Source: DATKWD01 sp035529695 (GTDB taxonomy: Bacteria > Actinomycetota > Acidimicrobiia > Acidimicrobiales > Salinilacustritrichaceae). Taken from it: 64,000 nt of DNA. Below, piece by piece: positions 40,382 through 48,582 of the stretch. Made by a program: the position numbers and the translations under genes. The stretch covers positions 36,679-100,678 of the forward strand of contig DATKWD010000108.1 in assembly GCA_035529695.1 (NCBI GenBank), given 5' to 3'. The notes below the pieces were generated by a model. The model had not been told where the DNA came from, did not search any database, and saw only the letters and a program-made list of their open reading frames with translations. Every line of letters begins with the position of its first letter. Position 1 is the stretch's first letter.

Positions 40382-41230
40382 GTGGAGCACGTGCGTTGGA
40401 GCCATCGTCCAGCCGTCGATTCGCCGGTGGTCATCATCGCCTTCGAGGGCTGGAACGATGCCGGCGATGCGGCGAGTTCGGCCGTCCGCTACCTCCGCGA
40501 TCACTGCGAGGTCGAGCCGTTCGCCGACATCGATCCCGAGGTGTTCTACGACTTCACCGAGACCCGGCCCGAGGTCCGACTCGAGGACGATCGGCGCACG
40601 ATCCGATGGCCACGCAACCAGTTCTCCCACGGCAAGTTCCCTGGCACCGATCGCGACGTGGTGTTGCTCCTCGGCACCGAGCCCCAGCTGAGGTGGCGCA
40701 CCTTCTGCGAAGCCGTCGACCACGTGGCGACCGAAGTGGGGGCCGAACTCATCGTCACCTTCGGTGCACTGCTGGCCGAGGTGGCACACAGCCGCCCGGT
40801 CTCGGTGATCGGCAGCACGCAGGACGTCGGCCTCGCCGCGGAACTCGGCCTTCCGTTCTCCCGCTACGAGGGACCGACCGGGATCGTCGGGGTCCTGCAC
40901 ACCGCACTGAGCGAGGTCGGCCGACCGGCGGTCTCGCTGTGGGCAGCAGTGCCCACCTACGTGCCCGCGGCCCAATCACCGAAAGCCACGATGGCCCTGG
41001 TGCAGAAGGTGGCAGCGCTGCTCGACCTGTCGATCGTCACCACCGACCTCGAGATCGCCACAGCGGCATACGAACGCCAGATCAACGAGCTGGTCGAGGA
41101 GGACGAAGAGACACGGAGCTACGTCGCCGCGCTCGAAGACCGCCACGACGACGACGGCGAGGACTTCCCCACCGGCGACTCACTGATCGAAGAGGTCGAA
41201 CGATTCCTCCGCGACCGCCCCGAGGACTGA
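40382..41230 (+). CDS. PAC2 family protein
   Basis: The 282-residue protein matches the PAC2 (proteasome assembly chaperone 2-like) family of archaea and actinobacteria. Family features are VVIIAFEGWNDAGDAASSAVRYL near residue 17, DVVLLLGTEPQLRWRTFCEAVDHVA near 100, VGLAAELGLPFSRYEGPTGIVGVLHTALSEVG near 155, and VSLWAAVPTYVPAAQSPKATMALVQKV near 190. The bacterial function is unknown. The last 35 residues are acidic. It ends one base from the convergent NUDIX gene. Confidence 0.88.
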   Translation: MEHVRWSHRPAVDSPVVIIAFEGWNDAGDAASSAVRYLRDHCEVEPFADIDPEVFYDFTETRPEVRLEDDRRTIRWPRNQFSHGKFPGTDRDVVLLLGTEPQLRWRTFCEAVDHVATEVGAELIVTFGALLAEVAHSRPVSVIGSTQDVGLAAELGLPFSRYEGPTGIVGVLHTALSEVGRPAVSLWAAVPTYVPAAQSPKATMALVQKVAALLDLSIVTTDLEIATAAYERQINELVEEDEETRSYVAALEDRHDDDGEDFPTGDSLIEEVERFLRDRPED

Positions 41231-41231
41231 C

Positions 41232-41924
41232 CTACTCCTCGGGATGCGGTCGCCACGGTGTGTCGCGTGGCTCGTCGTAGAGGACACCGACGTCCTCGCC
41301 ATCGATGGCCGCGAAGACGTGCTCGCCCCACTGCTCGATGCCGGCGATGGGTGACGGGAGGTCGTCGCGCGAGAACCAACCGACGTCGGTCGTCTCGAGC
41401 GGGTGTGCGTGCAGTTCTCCCCCGGTCGCCCGGCAGTGGAAGATCAGCGAGTAGAGCGGAATCCGGGTGAAACCGAGCCTGAGCCCGTCGAGCACCATCA
41501 GCATGCGGAGCGGGACGCAGTCGATCCCGGTCTCCTCGGCCACCTCCTTCACTGCGACCTCACTCGGCGAGTAGCCGATGTCAGCCCACCCGGTCGGGTA
41601 GAGCCAGATACCGCTGTCGGCCCGCTGGATGAGGAGGATCTGTCCGGCATCGTTGCTGACGACCGCTCCGATGGCGACCTTGGGGGTCTGATAGCCCGCC
41701 ACACCCTCGCCGACACCCTTGAGCCATTCGTCGATGAAGTGCTCGGCGTCGAATTCGTCGGAGACGTTGGCGGCGGCCCGCATGTCGCCGGCAACGGCGA
41801 GGACCTCCTCGAACCGCTCGCGCTCGTACAGGTTGTCCGTGAACCCGAGGCCCGTTCGGGCGATACCGGACAGCGCCTCGCTCCACCGGATCAGGTCCTG
41901 GCGGGTCGGCGAAGGGTCGGTCAT
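41232..41924 (-). CDS. NUDIX hydrolase with N-terminal accessory domain
   Basis: The 230-residue protein has an N-terminal helical domain (about residues 1-70, as in NUDIX_N-type proteins) and a NUDIX fold. The NUDIX box reads GYSPSEVAVKEVAEETGI near residue 117; the usual Arg of REUXEE is Lys but the EExG metal ligands are kept. It should hydrolyse a nucleotide-sugar or similar pyrophosphate. It starts seven bases after the selenoprotein gene on the same strand and is probably co-transcribed. Confidence 0.88.
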   Translation of the reverse strand: MTDPSPTRQDLIRWSEALSGIARTGLGFTDNLYERERFEEVLAVAGDMRAAANVSDEFDAEHFIDEWLKGVGEGVAGYQTPKVAIGAVVSNDAGQILLIQRADSGIWLYPTGWADIGYSPSEVAVKEVAEETGIDCVPLRMLMVLDGLRLGFTRIPLYSLIFHCRATGGELHAHPLETTDVGWFSRDDLPSPIAGIEQWGEHVFAAIDGEDVGVLYDEPRDTPWRPHPEE

Positions 41925-41931
41925 GAGCGGT

Positions 41932-42933
41932 TCACTCGGTGTAGGACGGCATTCCTGCCTCGATCAACTCGCCGACGAACTCGAAGAACTTCTCGCCGAA
42001 GGGGTCGTCGCCACTGAGAGGCAGCGTGCCCCGACGGATGGTCCAGTCGTACGGCGCCAGCTCGGCGGCCTGCGCGAAGTGATGCCGGGCGCCTTCTGCG
42101 TCGCCGAGCCGGTGCAGGTGTGCGCCGATGCGGCGGTGGGCACGTGCTCGGCCCTGGTCCTCGGCGTCGGGTTGACTCCAGCGGGTCATGGCCTCGCGAT
42201 CGATCGTGCCGTCGTGCACCCAGGCGCGCAGCGCTTCGTGGTGGACTTCACTGTCGATTCCCGAGAACTCCTTCCACATGTCCGACGCCGGAGCATTGGT
42301 GGGAGGACGCACCATCGACCCGCTCTCGTCGAACCACACGGTGGTGGGCACGTTGATGAGCCCGAAGGTCTCGGCGGCGTGCATGTTCGGGTCGATGAGC
42401 GTCGGAAGCGTCAGGTTCGCCTCGGTGACCCAGGGCAGGGCGGCCTCAGCGGTGTCGTCGAGGCTCACCGTGATGGCCTGGAGGCCGAGCGGTGCGAGTT
42501 CGGTCATCAGTTGCTCCCACACGGAGAGCTCGTGGCGACACCCTCACCACGAAGCCCAGGCGATGAGCAACGTCTTCTTGCCGACGAAGTCAGCCAGGTC
42601 GACCTCGCCGCCGTGGACGCTCGGCAGACGGACATCGGCAAGCGACGCGCCGTGTCCGCGGCTCATCGGATCTCCACCGATGGCAACGATGCCGCGGTCG
42701 GCGTCGACGACCACCGACTGCCCGAGCCGCTCGGCGAACGCACCGACATCGATCGACCCCTCGTTCACGATGTCGGTGCCCTTCACAGGAACACACGCTG
42801 CACCACGGCACAGCCCCTCGGGCTTGAGCTCCCACCCGGTCGCGGACGCGAAACTCTCCGCATCCACCTCGATCGGGCCATCAGCCTCGAGGCTCGGGAT
42901 CTCGGCGAGGTCTCGTTCGATCAGCGTCGGCAC
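41932..42933 (-). CDS. Probable selenocysteine-containing thioredoxin-like (redoxin) protein
   Basis: The frame runs from GTG 42933 to a stop at 41932, interrupted once by TGA at 42544-42546. Read through, it gives 333 residues with Sec130 in IAWASW-U-GCRHELSVWEQL, where related redoxins have a cysteine in the CxC-type active site. Downstream the fold continues normally (ITVSLDD, FGLINVPTTVWFDESG with cis-Pro), then a TPR-like helical tail. A bulged hairpin starts 15 bases after the UGA (42513-42529), as in bacterial SECIS elements. The start follows TACGGT by seven bases. The alternatives are a nonsense mutation or a sequencing error. Confidence 0.8.
42513..42529 (-). other. Candidate bacterial SECIS hairpin
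   Basis: On the mRNA strand GCUC, a bulged U, CC, loop GUGU, GG, GAGC form six pairs. The stem begins 15 bases after the UGA codon. The bulged U and a loop beginning with GU are the features SelB needs in E. coli fdhF. The element is within the coding frame, as usual for bacteria. Confidence 0.65.
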
Positions 42934-42940
42934 CCGGGAA

Positions 42941-42946
42941 ACCGTA
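42941..42946 (-). promoter_or_regulatory. Leaderless -10 of the selenoprotein gene
   Basis: TACGGT on the minus strand, seven bases before GTG 42933. Confidence 0.55.
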
Positions 42947-42971
42947 TCGGCTCGGTCGACACACACCTCAG

Positions 42972-42977
42972 TACGGT
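42972..42977 (+). promoter_or_regulatory. Leaderless -10 of the downstream methyltransferase gene
   Basis: TACGGT seven bases before GTG 42985, mirror-image to the selenoprotein promoter in a 51-base gap. Confidence 0.55.
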
Positions 42978-42984
42978 GGCACGG

Positions 42985-43557
42985 GTGACGAGCCGATGGA
43001 GCGAGGACCCGGCGGTGGCTCGGGGCGACGCGTACGACGCCCGTTGGGCAGCAATGGCCGACACAGGTGAGTCGGTCCACGGCGAGGCCGACTTCGTTGC
43101 ATCACTCGGACCGGCGTCAGTTCTCGACGCCGGATGCGGCACCGGTCGGGTCGCCATCGAGCTGGCGACGCGCGACATCGCCGTCGTCGGGGTCGACCTC
43201 GACGACGGCATGCTCGAGGCCGCCCGCCGAAACGCTCCGGATCTCATCTGGATCGAAGCCGACCTGGCGACGCTCGACCTCGATCGCCGATTCGACGTCG
43301 TCGCCATGGCCGGCAACGTCATGATCTTCGTCCGCCCCGGCACCGAGGCCCAGGTCGTCGCTTCACTGGCCGCCCACCTCGAGCCCGACGGCTCACTCGT
43401 CGCCGGGTTCCAACTGCGCCCGGGGGCATACGACCTCGCGACGTACGACGCCGATTGCGAACAAGCAGGCCTGAGGCTGTCGGAGCGCCATGCCACGTGG
43501 GATCGCGACGAGTACGAGGGCGGCGACTACGCCGTCTCGGTCCACCGACGGCCCTGA
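42985..43557 (+). CDS. Class I SAM-dependent methyltransferase
   Basis: The 190-residue protein has motif I SVLDAGCGTGRVAIELA near residue 42, VVGVDLDDGMLEAARR near 63, the LIWIEADLATLDL segment, and FDVVAMAGNVMIFV near 95. It is a small Methyltransf_25-type enzyme with no clear substrate. GTG 42985 is chosen because of the TACGGT seven bases upstream; GTG 42976 overlaps that hexamer. It diverges from the selenoprotein gene. Confidence 0.88.
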   Translation: MTSRWSEDPAVARGDAYDARWAAMADTGESVHGEADFVASLGPASVLDAGCGTGRVAIELATRDIAVVGVDLDDGMLEAARRNAPDLIWIEADLATLDLDRRFDVVAMAGNVMIFVRPGTEAQVVASLAAHLEPDGSLVAGFQLRPGAYDLATYDADCEQAGLRLSERHATWDRDEYEGGDYAVSVHRRP

Positions 43558-43571
43558 AGTCCTCGTGGGCG

Positions 43572-45854
43572 TCAGGTGAGGGCGTGGATGAGGGCTCTTT
43601 CGAGTTCGGGGGCGTCAGCGGGGTCGAGCTTCTCTCCGTCGGTGGTCTGGATGTAGAAGGTGTCGACCACTTCGTGGGCCAGCGTCTGCACCTTGGCCTT
43701 GACGATCGTGAGGTCGAACTCGGTGAATGCACTGGTGATCTTCGTCAGGACACCGATGCCATCGGCGGCTCGCACCTCGACCACGGTGGCTCCCTCGCTG
43801 TCATCGTGGTGAAACGTGACCGACGGTTCGATCGGGCTGACGACCGCGACCTTGCGAGCGTAGGCCCGCTCCTTGTCTGCCAGTCGGGCCCAGAGTGCGA
43901 GCCGCCCCGCGATCGCGAGACGGAGGTCGCTCTCGACTCGTTCCCATGCGATCACCGGGCCGGTGCTCGACTCCACCCGATAGACCTCGATGGCTCGGCC
44001 GTCGATGCTCGCGACTTGTGCGTCGAGGACGTCGATGCCGCTGAGAGCGAGCGCCCCGGTGACCCGCCTGAACAGCCCAGGGCGGTCGTCGGTGACGACG
44101 GTCAGGACGTGGTCACGCCCCTCGATCACGGTGTCGGTCCGATCGAGCAGCGACTGATGAGCGGCCGTCGGGAACTCGTCGGTCACCTCGATGGCATCAC
44201 CTCCGCCGAGCACGTGGCTCACCCGCTCGACCAGTGACGCCACCAGCTCGGCCTTCCAGTTGCCCCATGCCGATGGTCCGGTGGCGAGCGAGTCGGCCTC
44301 GGTCAGCGCATGGAGCAGGTGCAGCGTCTCGACCGACCCTGCGGCCGCGGCGACGGTCGAGATGGTGGCCGGATCGTCCAGGTCACGGCGGGTGGCGACG
44401 TCGGGGAGCAGCAGGTGGTGCTCGACGAGCGCCACCAGCACGTCGACGTCGGCGGGCGGGAACCCCATCCTCGTGCCGATCTCACCGAGCAGCTCGATCC
44501 CGACCTCGGTGTGGTCGCCGGGGAAGCCCTTGCCGAGGTCGTGCAGCCACGTGCCGATGAGCAGCAGGTCCGGCCGCCCGACCCGGTCGACGAGGGCGGC
44601 GGCGTTGGCAGCGGCCTCGCACAGGTGACGGTCGACGGTGAAGGTGTGATAGGCGTTGCGCTGCGGTTTGCACCGGACCGACTCCCACTCCGGGAGGACG
44701 CGAGCCAGCAGGCCGAAGTGATCGAGGGCCTCCAAGGCGCCGATCGCCCGCCAGCCCGAGCCGAGGAGGGCGACGAGCGCCTCGACGGCCGACGGTGGCC
44801 ACGGCCGCGGCATCGGAGGGGTCGACACCGCGAGAGCATCGAGACTCGGGCGTGACACCAGCGTCTCGGCCGCGACCGCAGCCGCCGCTGCCCGCAGCGG
44901 AAGTGACGGGTCCTCGAGTCTGGCCGTCTCGGACAGGGCGACCTCGCCATCATTCAGCACGAACTCGCCACCGATGTCGGATCCGCGCGACGACCGCCGC
45001 CGGCGACGACGGCCAAGGGCACCGATGCGACGCCAGGCCTCGTCGCTCGTCCACGCGATGTGGCGAGCGGCGGTCGAGATCCGGTGCATCAGGGCATCGG
45101 CATCGGCATCACCCAGCGCCTCGGCCACGCCGTCCTGCTCCTGGAGGGTGAGGACATCGCCGGCTCGACCGGTGCGGCGATGAAGCTCGACGCGTGCGTC
45201 GAGCAAAACATTGGCCGCCTCGCGAAGCGCTTCTGCATCACCGACCCAACCGGCCTGGCCCGTGTCCTGGGCCCACTGCAGCGCGTGGACGTCCCGGAGA
45301 CCTCCCCGCCCCTCCTTCAAGTCGGGTTCGAGCAGGAAGGCGACCTCGCCGGCCTTTCCGTGCCGCTCCTCGACCCGCTCGCCCAGCACGTCGAGCCATC
45401 GCCTTCCCTTTCGCTCCCAGGCGGCTCTGCCGTCCTGCACGAGCGAGCGGGTGAACGCGGCATCGCCGGCGAGGTTGCGGGCCGGGAGCAGCGCGGTGGC
45501 GGAGTCGAGATCGTCGGCTGCGAGTGCGAGCGCCTCCTTGGGTGTCCGCACGGAGTGGCCGAGCTTCACGCCCTCGTCCCACACCGGGTACCAGAGGCGG
45601 TCGGCGATGTCGGCGATGTCGGGCCGGCCGTCGTGCAGCAGGAGGACGTCGAGATCGGACTGAAGGCTCAGATCGCCTCGGCCGTAGCCACCGAGGGCGA
45701 TGAGCGACACCGCTCCACCCGCCGGATCGATGTCGGCGGTCGCAGCGTGGAACAGGTCCTGCAACCAGGCGTCGGCCCGGCTGCAGTGGACCCATGCGAG
45801 ATCTCGCCCGATGATGCTCGTGTCAGCGGCGAGTTCGTCGCGTCCGATGCTCAC
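43572..45854 (-). CDS. glnD: PII uridylyl-/adenylyltransferase
   Basis: GlnD modifies the PII protein on its T-loop tyrosine according to nitrogen status; in actinobacteria the modification is adenylylation. The 760-residue product has the nucleotidyltransferase motif IALGGYGRGDLSLQSDLDVLLLHD near residue 55, a linked helical domain, an HD domain with GTWLHDLGKGFPGDHTEVG near 430, and two C-terminal ACT domains (DRPGLFRRVTGALALSGIDVL and DGIGVLTKITSAFTEFDLTIVKAKV). It is shorter than enterobacterial GlnD (about 890). Its start overlaps the glnB stop, in the order amtB-glnB-glnD. Confidence 0.95.
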   Translation of the reverse strand: MSIGRDELAADTSIIGRDLAWVHCSRADAWLQDLFHAATADIDPAGGAVSLIALGGYGRGDLSLQSDLDVLLLHDGRPDIADIADRLWYPVWDEGVKLGHSVRTPKEALALAADDLDSATALLPARNLAGDAAFTRSLVQDGRAAWERKGRRWLDVLGERVEERHGKAGEVAFLLEPDLKEGRGGLRDVHALQWAQDTGQAGWVGDAEALREAANVLLDARVELHRRTGRAGDVLTLQEQDGVAEALGDADADALMHRISTAARHIAWTSDEAWRRIGALGRRRRRRSSRGSDIGGEFVLNDGEVALSETARLEDPSLPLRAAAAAVAAETLVSRPSLDALAVSTPPMPRPWPPSAVEALVALLGSGWRAIGALEALDHFGLLARVLPEWESVRCKPQRNAYHTFTVDRHLCEAAANAAALVDRVGRPDLLLIGTWLHDLGKGFPGDHTEVGIELLGEIGTRMGFPPADVDVLVALVEHHLLLPDVATRRDLDDPATISTVAAAAGSVETLHLLHALTEADSLATGPSAWGNWKAELVASLVERVSHVLGGGDAIEVTDEFPTAAHQSLLDRTDTVIEGRDHVLTVVTDDRPGLFRRVTGALALSGIDVLDAQVASIDGRAIEVYRVESSTGPVIAWERVESDLRLAIAGRLALWARLADKERAYARKVAVVSPIEPSVTFHHDDSEGATVVEVRAADGIGVLTKITSAFTEFDLTIVKAKVQTLAHEVVDTFYIQTTDGEKLDPADAPELERALIHALT

Positions 45855-46189
45855 ACCGCGTCGTCGCCACGCTCGCCCGTCCGGATGCGCACCAACGCGT
45901 CGACGTCGGTCACCCAGATCTTCCCGTCGCCGATCTTGTCGGTGCGGGCCGCGGCGACGATTGCGTCGACTGCGGCGGCTTCGAGGTCGGGGCCGACCAC
46001 GAGTTCGACCTTGACCTTCGGGACGAAGTCGACCTGGTATTCGGCGCCGCGGTACACCTCGGTGTGCCCGGCCTGCCGACCGAATCCCTGCACCTCGCTG
46101 ATGGTCATGCCCTGGACACCGATTTCCTTGAGGGCTTCCTTGACGTCGTCGAGCTTGAACGGCTTGACGATGGCGGTGATCAGTTTCAT
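45851..46189 (-). CDS. glnB: Nitrogen regulatory protein P-II
   Basis: The 112-residue PII trimer subunit senses 2-oxoglutarate and ATP/ADP and controls AmtB and nitrogen genes. It carries the T-loop with Tyr51 (VYRGAEYQVDFVPK), the B-loop TDKIGDGKIWV, and the N-terminal KLITAIVKPFKLDDVKEAL. Because it lies between amtB and glnD, a glnK-type role is likely; the names are often used interchangeably in actinobacteria. GAGGAG precedes its ATG by nine bases. Confidence 0.97.
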   Translation of the reverse strand: MKLITAIVKPFKLDDVKEALKEIGVQGMTISEVQGFGRQAGHTEVYRGAEYQVDFVPKVKVELVVGPDLEAAAVDAIVAAARTDKIGDGKIWVTDVDALVRIRTGERGDDAV

Positions 46190-46201
46190 GTGGGTGTCTC
46201 C

Positions 46202-47455
46202 TCAGCCCCGGCCCATGGCGCCGAGATCGGCAAGGTTGTAGCCGGTTTCGGCGTGCTCGGTCCCGTCGAGCCCTGCCTGCTCGTCGTTCTCGTCGACCCG
46301 GAGGCCGATGGTGGCGTCGATCACCTTTGCGATGAGCGCGGTCACGATGAAGCTGAACGCGAGCACCACGACGATCGCCAGCACCTGCTCGACCAGCAGA
46401 GCGGTGCCGCCACCGAAGAACAGCCCGCTGTCGAAGGCTTCGGGGTCACCCTGGCCGAGGATCGACGTGTCGGCGAAGAACCCGATGAGGACCCCACCGA
46501 TGATGCCGCCGACCATGTGGACGCCGACGACGTCGAGGCTGTCGTCGTAGCCGAAGCGGTACTTCTGCTGAATGGCGAGGTAACAGACGATGCCGGCCAC
46601 GGCACCGAACGCGATCCCCGCGAGCCCGCCGACGAAGGCGGCCGCGGGGGTGATGGCCACGAGGCCCGCCACGACACCCGAACATGCCCCGAGCAGCGTG
46701 AAGTGACCATCGCGGATCCGTTCGACGATCAGCCAGGCGATCATGCCGGCCGACGCCGCGAGGAAGGTGTTCATCAGGGCCGTGGCCGTGAGCGCGGTGT
46801 TCCCGGCGGCCCCACCGCTGTTGAACCCGAACCACCCGAACCAGAGGATCCCGGTTCCGAGCAGGACCAGCGGGAGGTTGTGCGGCGGCATGGCTTCGCG
46901 TGGCCATCCGCGGCGCTTTCCGAGCACGAGCACCATGGCGAGCGCAGCGACACCTGCGTTGACGTGGATCGCCGTTCCGCCTGCGAAGTCGAGCGAGCCG
47001 CGGGCACCGAGCCATCCGACGAGCGAGCCGTCGCCGTTGTCGACGCCGTAGATCCAGAACACGACGGGCGTGTAGACCAGAAGGCTCCAGACCGGGACGA
47101 AGATCGCCCAGGCCGAGAACTTCATGCGGTCAGCAACCGCTCCGGAGATCAGCGCCGGGGTGATGACCGCAAAGGTCATCAGAAACGCCGTGAGCAACAA
47201 CCCGCTGCCGTCGAGGCCCTTCAGGCCCGCGGCATCGAGGTTGCCGATGAAGCCGTTCCCGCTTCCGCCGCCCGAGAGCGAGGCGCCCACCGTCACCCAC
47301 AGCAGGGGGATGATGCCCGCGCAGTAGATGTTCATCAGCAACATGTTCAGCACGTTCTTCGAACGCACCATGCCCCCGTAGAACAGCGCGAGTCCCGGTG
47401 TCATGAACAAGACCAGGACAGTCGAAGTCAGAAGCCACGCATCGCCACCCTCCAC
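46202..47455 (-). CDS. amtB: Ammonium transporter
   Basis: The 417-residue membrane protein has the eleven-helix Amt layout. Visible features are LVLFMTPGLALFYGGMVRSKNVLNML at the start, FAGGTAIHVNAGVAALAMVLVLG (twin-His region), WFGWFGFNSGGAAGNTALTATALMNTFLAA, and VVGVHMVGGIIGGVLIGFF near 320. It conducts ammonium/ammonia and is gated by PII. The GTG start at 47455 follows GGAGG by three to five bases. The order amtB-glnB-glnD is the common actinobacterial nitrogen operon. Confidence 0.96.
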   Translation of the reverse strand: MEGGDAWLLTSTVLVLFMTPGLALFYGGMVRSKNVLNMLLMNIYCAGIIPLLWVTVGASLSGGGSGNGFIGNLDAAGLKGLDGSGLLLTAFLMTFAVITPALISGAVADRMKFSAWAIFVPVWSLLVYTPVVFWIYGVDNGDGSLVGWLGARGSLDFAGGTAIHVNAGVAALAMVLVLGKRRGWPREAMPPHNLPLVLLGTGILWFGWFGFNSGGAAGNTALTATALMNTFLAASAGMIAWLIVERIRDGHFTLLGACSGVVAGLVAITPAAAFVGGLAGIAFGAVAGIVCYLAIQQKYRFGYDDSLDVVGVHMVGGIIGGVLIGFFADTSILGQGDPEAFDSGLFFGGGTALLVEQVLAIVVVLAFSFIVTALIAKVIDATIGLRVDENDEQAGLDGTEHAETGYNLADLGAMGRG

Positions 47456-47502
47456 GGAGGTCCTCCTCAGTCAGCTCGTGCGTGCCGATCACGCCCGCGC
47501 AG

Positions 47503-47508
47503 ACCGTA
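47503..47508 (-). promoter_or_regulatory. Possible -10 of the amtB-glnB-glnD operon
   Basis: TACGGT on the minus strand gives transcription start near 47496 and a leader of about 40 bases. I do not see a clear GlnR box. Confidence 0.4.
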
Positions 47509-47538
47509 GGCGTTCTTCGGATCGGAGGCTACTTCTGT

Positions 47539-47575
47539 GCCCGCCGACCAGACACGAGGAGGCCTGACGGCGGGC
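47539..47575 (-). terminator. Possible terminator after the acyl-ACP desaturase gene
   Basis: GCCCGCCG (47539-47546) pairs with CGGCGGGC (47568-47575), between the desaturase stop and the amtB promoter. No U-run follows. Confidence 0.4.
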
Positions 47576-47605
47576 CCCGGCGTGCCTGCGAAACCGTGAT
47601 GACGG

Positions 47606-48523
47606 TCAGACAGAAACCGATTCGCGCTCCTGTGCCCGGTCGCGTCGTGCGCTCATGCGCTCGCCGGCCTTCTTGACCCGGCCGATGTACTTGATCGTGC
47701 GTTCACGCGCGACCTCGGCCTCGGCCGAGAGGCCTTCGACGCCCGCCAGGTTCCAGTGTTCGAGCACGATGGGTTCGAGGATCTGATCGTGGTGGATCGT
47801 GAAGTCGTAGATCCCGGCCTGTGCGATCGCCTTGGAGTGCCGATTGAACTCGGGGATCCCGGTGCCTGGCATGGCGAATCCGCACACCTGGCGTTCCATG
47901 GCCAGCACGGCCTCGGAGGGGTCGAGCTCGAGCGCCGCGCTGGCGGCGTCGCGGTAGAAGACGTGGTGGAGGTTCTCGTCGCCTGCCACCCGAGCCATGA
48001 TCTCGTAGCCGGTGCGGTCTTCGAGGAGACGCCCCGTGTTGCGGTGGGAGATGCGGGTGGCGAGTTCCTGGAGGGTGACATAGACCAGGCCGTCCATCGG
48101 CGAGCCGGGTCGTGGCACTTCCCCGGTGCTCATCTGGCTCATCCTGCCGCGTTCGAGATCGATCAGATCGACTGCCCGGGTGACTGACAGGTAGTCGCGG
48201 ATGACGATCGAGTGCCGGCCCTCCTCGGCGGTCCAGCGTCGAGCCCACTCGCCCCACGCCCCGTCGTTGCTGAACATGTGGAAGATCGTCTCGAAGTAGT
48301 ACGGAAGGTTGTCCTCGGTGAGCAGGTCGACGATCAGTGCGCTTCGAACCGCGTCGGGCATCGGCGCCTCGTCGGGGTCCCACGGCTCGCCCACTTCGAA
48401 GTCGCGGCCACGGCTCCACGGCACCAGCTCGTGGGGAAACCACTCCTTGGCGTTGGTGAGATGCCGGGCGAGAAGTGTCTCAACGGTCGGCTCGAGCTCG
48501 GCGACGAGGGTGCTTGCGTCCAT
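47606..48523 (-). CDS. Acyl-ACP desaturase (DesA type)
   Basis: The 305-residue diiron enzyme introduces a double bond into ACP-bound fatty acid. The two EExxH-type iron sites are TAEEGRHSIVIRDYL near residue 101 and AGDENLHHVFYRD near 178, and the N-terminal helix carries a further Glu in LPYYFETIFHMF. Length and arrangement match soluble plant/actinobacterial stearoyl-ACP desaturases. Its promoter carries a palindrome that overlaps the -10, suggesting control by a TetR-type repressor of lipid composition. Confidence 0.92.
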   Translation of the reverse strand: MDASTLVAELEPTVETLLARHLTNAKEWFPHELVPWSRGRDFEVGEPWDPDEAPMPDAVRSALIVDLLTEDNLPYYFETIFHMFSNDGAWGEWARRWTAEEGRHSIVIRDYLSVTRAVDLIDLERGRMSQMSTGEVPRPGSPMDGLVYVTLQELATRISHRNTGRLLEDRTGYEIMARVAGDENLHHVFYRDAASAALELDPSEAVLAMERQVCGFAMPGTGIPEFNRHSKAIAQAGIYDFTIHHDQILEPIVLEHWNLAGVEGLSAEAEVARERTIKYIGRVKKAGERMSARRDRAQERESVSV

Positions 48524-48531
48524 GGGGCCTC

Positions 48532-48548
48532 AGCCTACCGACCGGTAG
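48532..48548 (-). promoter_or_regulatory. -10 and overlapping palindromic operator of the desaturase gene
   Basis: TAGGCT on the minus strand (48532-48537) ends eight bases before ATG 48523. The perfect palindrome CTACCG-AC-CGGTAG (48535-48548) overlaps it, so a bound regulator would block RNA polymerase. Confidence 0.6.
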
Positions 48549-48582
48549 GTAGACGTGCACATCACCGGTTCACATCGGGGCG

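Noticed and set aside
41932..42522. The C-terminal half of the selenoprotein as a separate gene starting at GTG 42522
   Set aside because: The frame continues directly from the upstream half, the start would lie inside a thioredoxin fold after the active site, and no ribosome site precedes it.
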